Shown here: positions 15,141-15,441 of the stretch, in pieces
Position numbering within the stretch: the first letter of the stretch is position 1
Layout: every line of letters begins with the position of its first letter
NCBI GenBank assembly: GCA_958453935.1
Contig: CAUDZT010000053.1
Span: forward strand, 1 to 15,441
Direction: 5' to 3'
DNA length: 15,441 bases
Origin: an uncultured Collinsella sp.
GTDB lineage: Bacteria > Actinomycetota > Coriobacteriia > Coriobacteriales > Coriobacteriaceae
The notes under the pieces: generated by a model
Told to the model about the DNA's origin: nothing
Seen by the model: only the letters and a program-made list of their open reading frames with translations
Database searches by the model: none
Position numbers and translations under genes: made by a program

Positions 15141-15217
15141 TGCGGGGTGGAGCAGTCTGGTAGCTCGCCGGGCTCATAACCCGGAGGTCGTAGGTTCAAA
15201 TCCTGCCCCCGCGACCA
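15141..15217 (+). tRNA. Initiator tRNA-fMet (anticodon CAT)
   Basis: The 77-base cloverleaf is complete, with encoded CCA (15215-15217) and anticodon CAT at 15175-15177. Two initiator hallmarks are present: three consecutive G-C pairs next to the anticodon loop (CCGGG/CCCGG), and an A11-U24 pair in the D stem. Acceptor positions 2-7 pair perfectly. Positions 1 and 72 are U and G rather than a Watson-Crick pair, consistent with the weak first pair required for formylation and initiation. The gene is solitary, with its own promoter and terminator. Confidence 0.96.
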
Positions 15218-15226
15218 AGAACTTGC

Positions 15227-15256
15227 AGCTCGTCGGCCTAGCCGGCGAGCTTTTTT
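15227..15256 (+). terminator. Rho-independent terminator of the initiator tRNA
   Basis: AGCTCGTCGGC (15227-15237) pairs with GCCGGCGAGCT (15241-15251) with one G-U pair and a CTA loop, followed by a T run. It starts 10 bp after the tRNA. Confidence 0.9.
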
Positions 15257-15305
15257 GTTATTCCGGGACCGTGTTTTCGGTCCAATTCTCGGCCTCCCAA
15301 ACAAA

Positions 15306-15362
15306 ATCTCGATCTGTAACATCAAGACCCGATTTGGACGGCCAGGTGTTACAGATCGAGAT
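15306..15362 (-). terminator. 16-bp inverted repeat, terminator-like for the leftward end gene
   Basis: ATCTCGATCTGTAACA (15306-15321) and its perfect inverted copy (15347-15362) flank a 25-base loop. Read leftward, the stem is followed by TTTTGTTT, as in an intrinsic terminator. The 5' arm, in the leftward direction, contains the last three sense codons and the stop codon of the partial gene at the window edge. The long loop is unusual for a terminator, so it may be a dispersed repeat. Confidence 0.55.
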
Positions 15363-15441
15363 GTTTCGGCAGGACGTACTCCGTCATATCGAAGGGGCGC
15401 TCCGTACACCCGAACATGTACATGTCGGTAAGGCGGGAACT
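15349..15441 (-). CDS. C-terminal end of an unidentified protein (runs off the window)
   Basis: The minus strand is open from the window edge to a TAA at 15349-15351, giving 30 residues that include LTDMYMFGCTERPFDM and end YVLPKHLDL. The codons look natural for this genome and a terminator-like stem follows, so a real gene end is likely. The family is not recognisable from so little. The last codons and the stop lie within the inverted repeat. Confidence 0.45.
   Translation of the reverse strand, partial: SSRLTDMYMFGCTERPFDMTEYVLPKHLDL

Noticed and set aside
15020..15409. Leftward open frame with the stretch GQDLNLRPPGYEPGELPDC
   Set aside because: This is the antisense translation of the initiator tRNA, a well-known source of false protein predictions.

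Overview
The window looks like a GC-rich actinobacterial chromosome segment, most likely from a Collinsella-like member of the Coriobacteriia. That assignment is an inference from three things: an actinobacterial-type initiator tRNA, a FolP-FolK fusion, and a DUF559-type protein of a kind I associate with this class. No species can be named from the sequence alone. Most genes are ordinary housekeeping genes. What stands out is the number of short inverted-repeat elements, between genes and in at least one place inside a gene.

Layout. Positions 30-1762: two 204-bp elements with the same 27-bp terminal inverted repeat bracket a leftward gene for a protein with a DUF559/Vsr-like, PD-(D/E)XK-type C-terminus. 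Positions 1851-4441: leftward prs (PRPP synthetase) and glmU (UDP-GlcNAc synthesis), each with its own terminator. Positions 4635-7889: a rightward, tightly packed ECF vitamin-transporter operon, with transmembrane EcfT, a double-ABC EcfA and an S component. The EcfA linker carries what looks like an in-frame repeat element. Positions 7890-8427: about 540 bp without a gene, holding two more inverted-repeat elements and a terminator. Positions 8428-9246: leftward exonuclease III. Positions 9361-12641: rightward sirtuin, a FolP-FolK fusion whose DHPS barrel holds a large Ala/Glu/Pro-rich insertion, and an abutting degenerate biotin-ligase-like protein, closed by a strong terminator. Positions 12739-14140: a lower-GC AAA ATPase (AAA_14/DUF4143) gene bracketed by three copies of a 41-bp near-palindrome. 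Positions 14173-14946: leftward coaX. Positions 15081-15256: initiator tRNA with promoter and terminator. Positions 15349-15441: the end of a leftward gene running out of the window, with its stop codon inside a terminator-like stem.

How the genes relate. PRPP, UDP-GlcNAc, folate and CoA synthesis plus vitamin uptake form a cofactor and precursor core, with no sign of a dedicated pathway linking them. The accessory content is the DUF559-type gene between the 204-bp elements and the ATPase between the 41-bp palindromes. These two cassettes are the best candidates for undescribed mobile or self-regulating units. Repeat family membership, copy number and mobility cannot be settled from this window.
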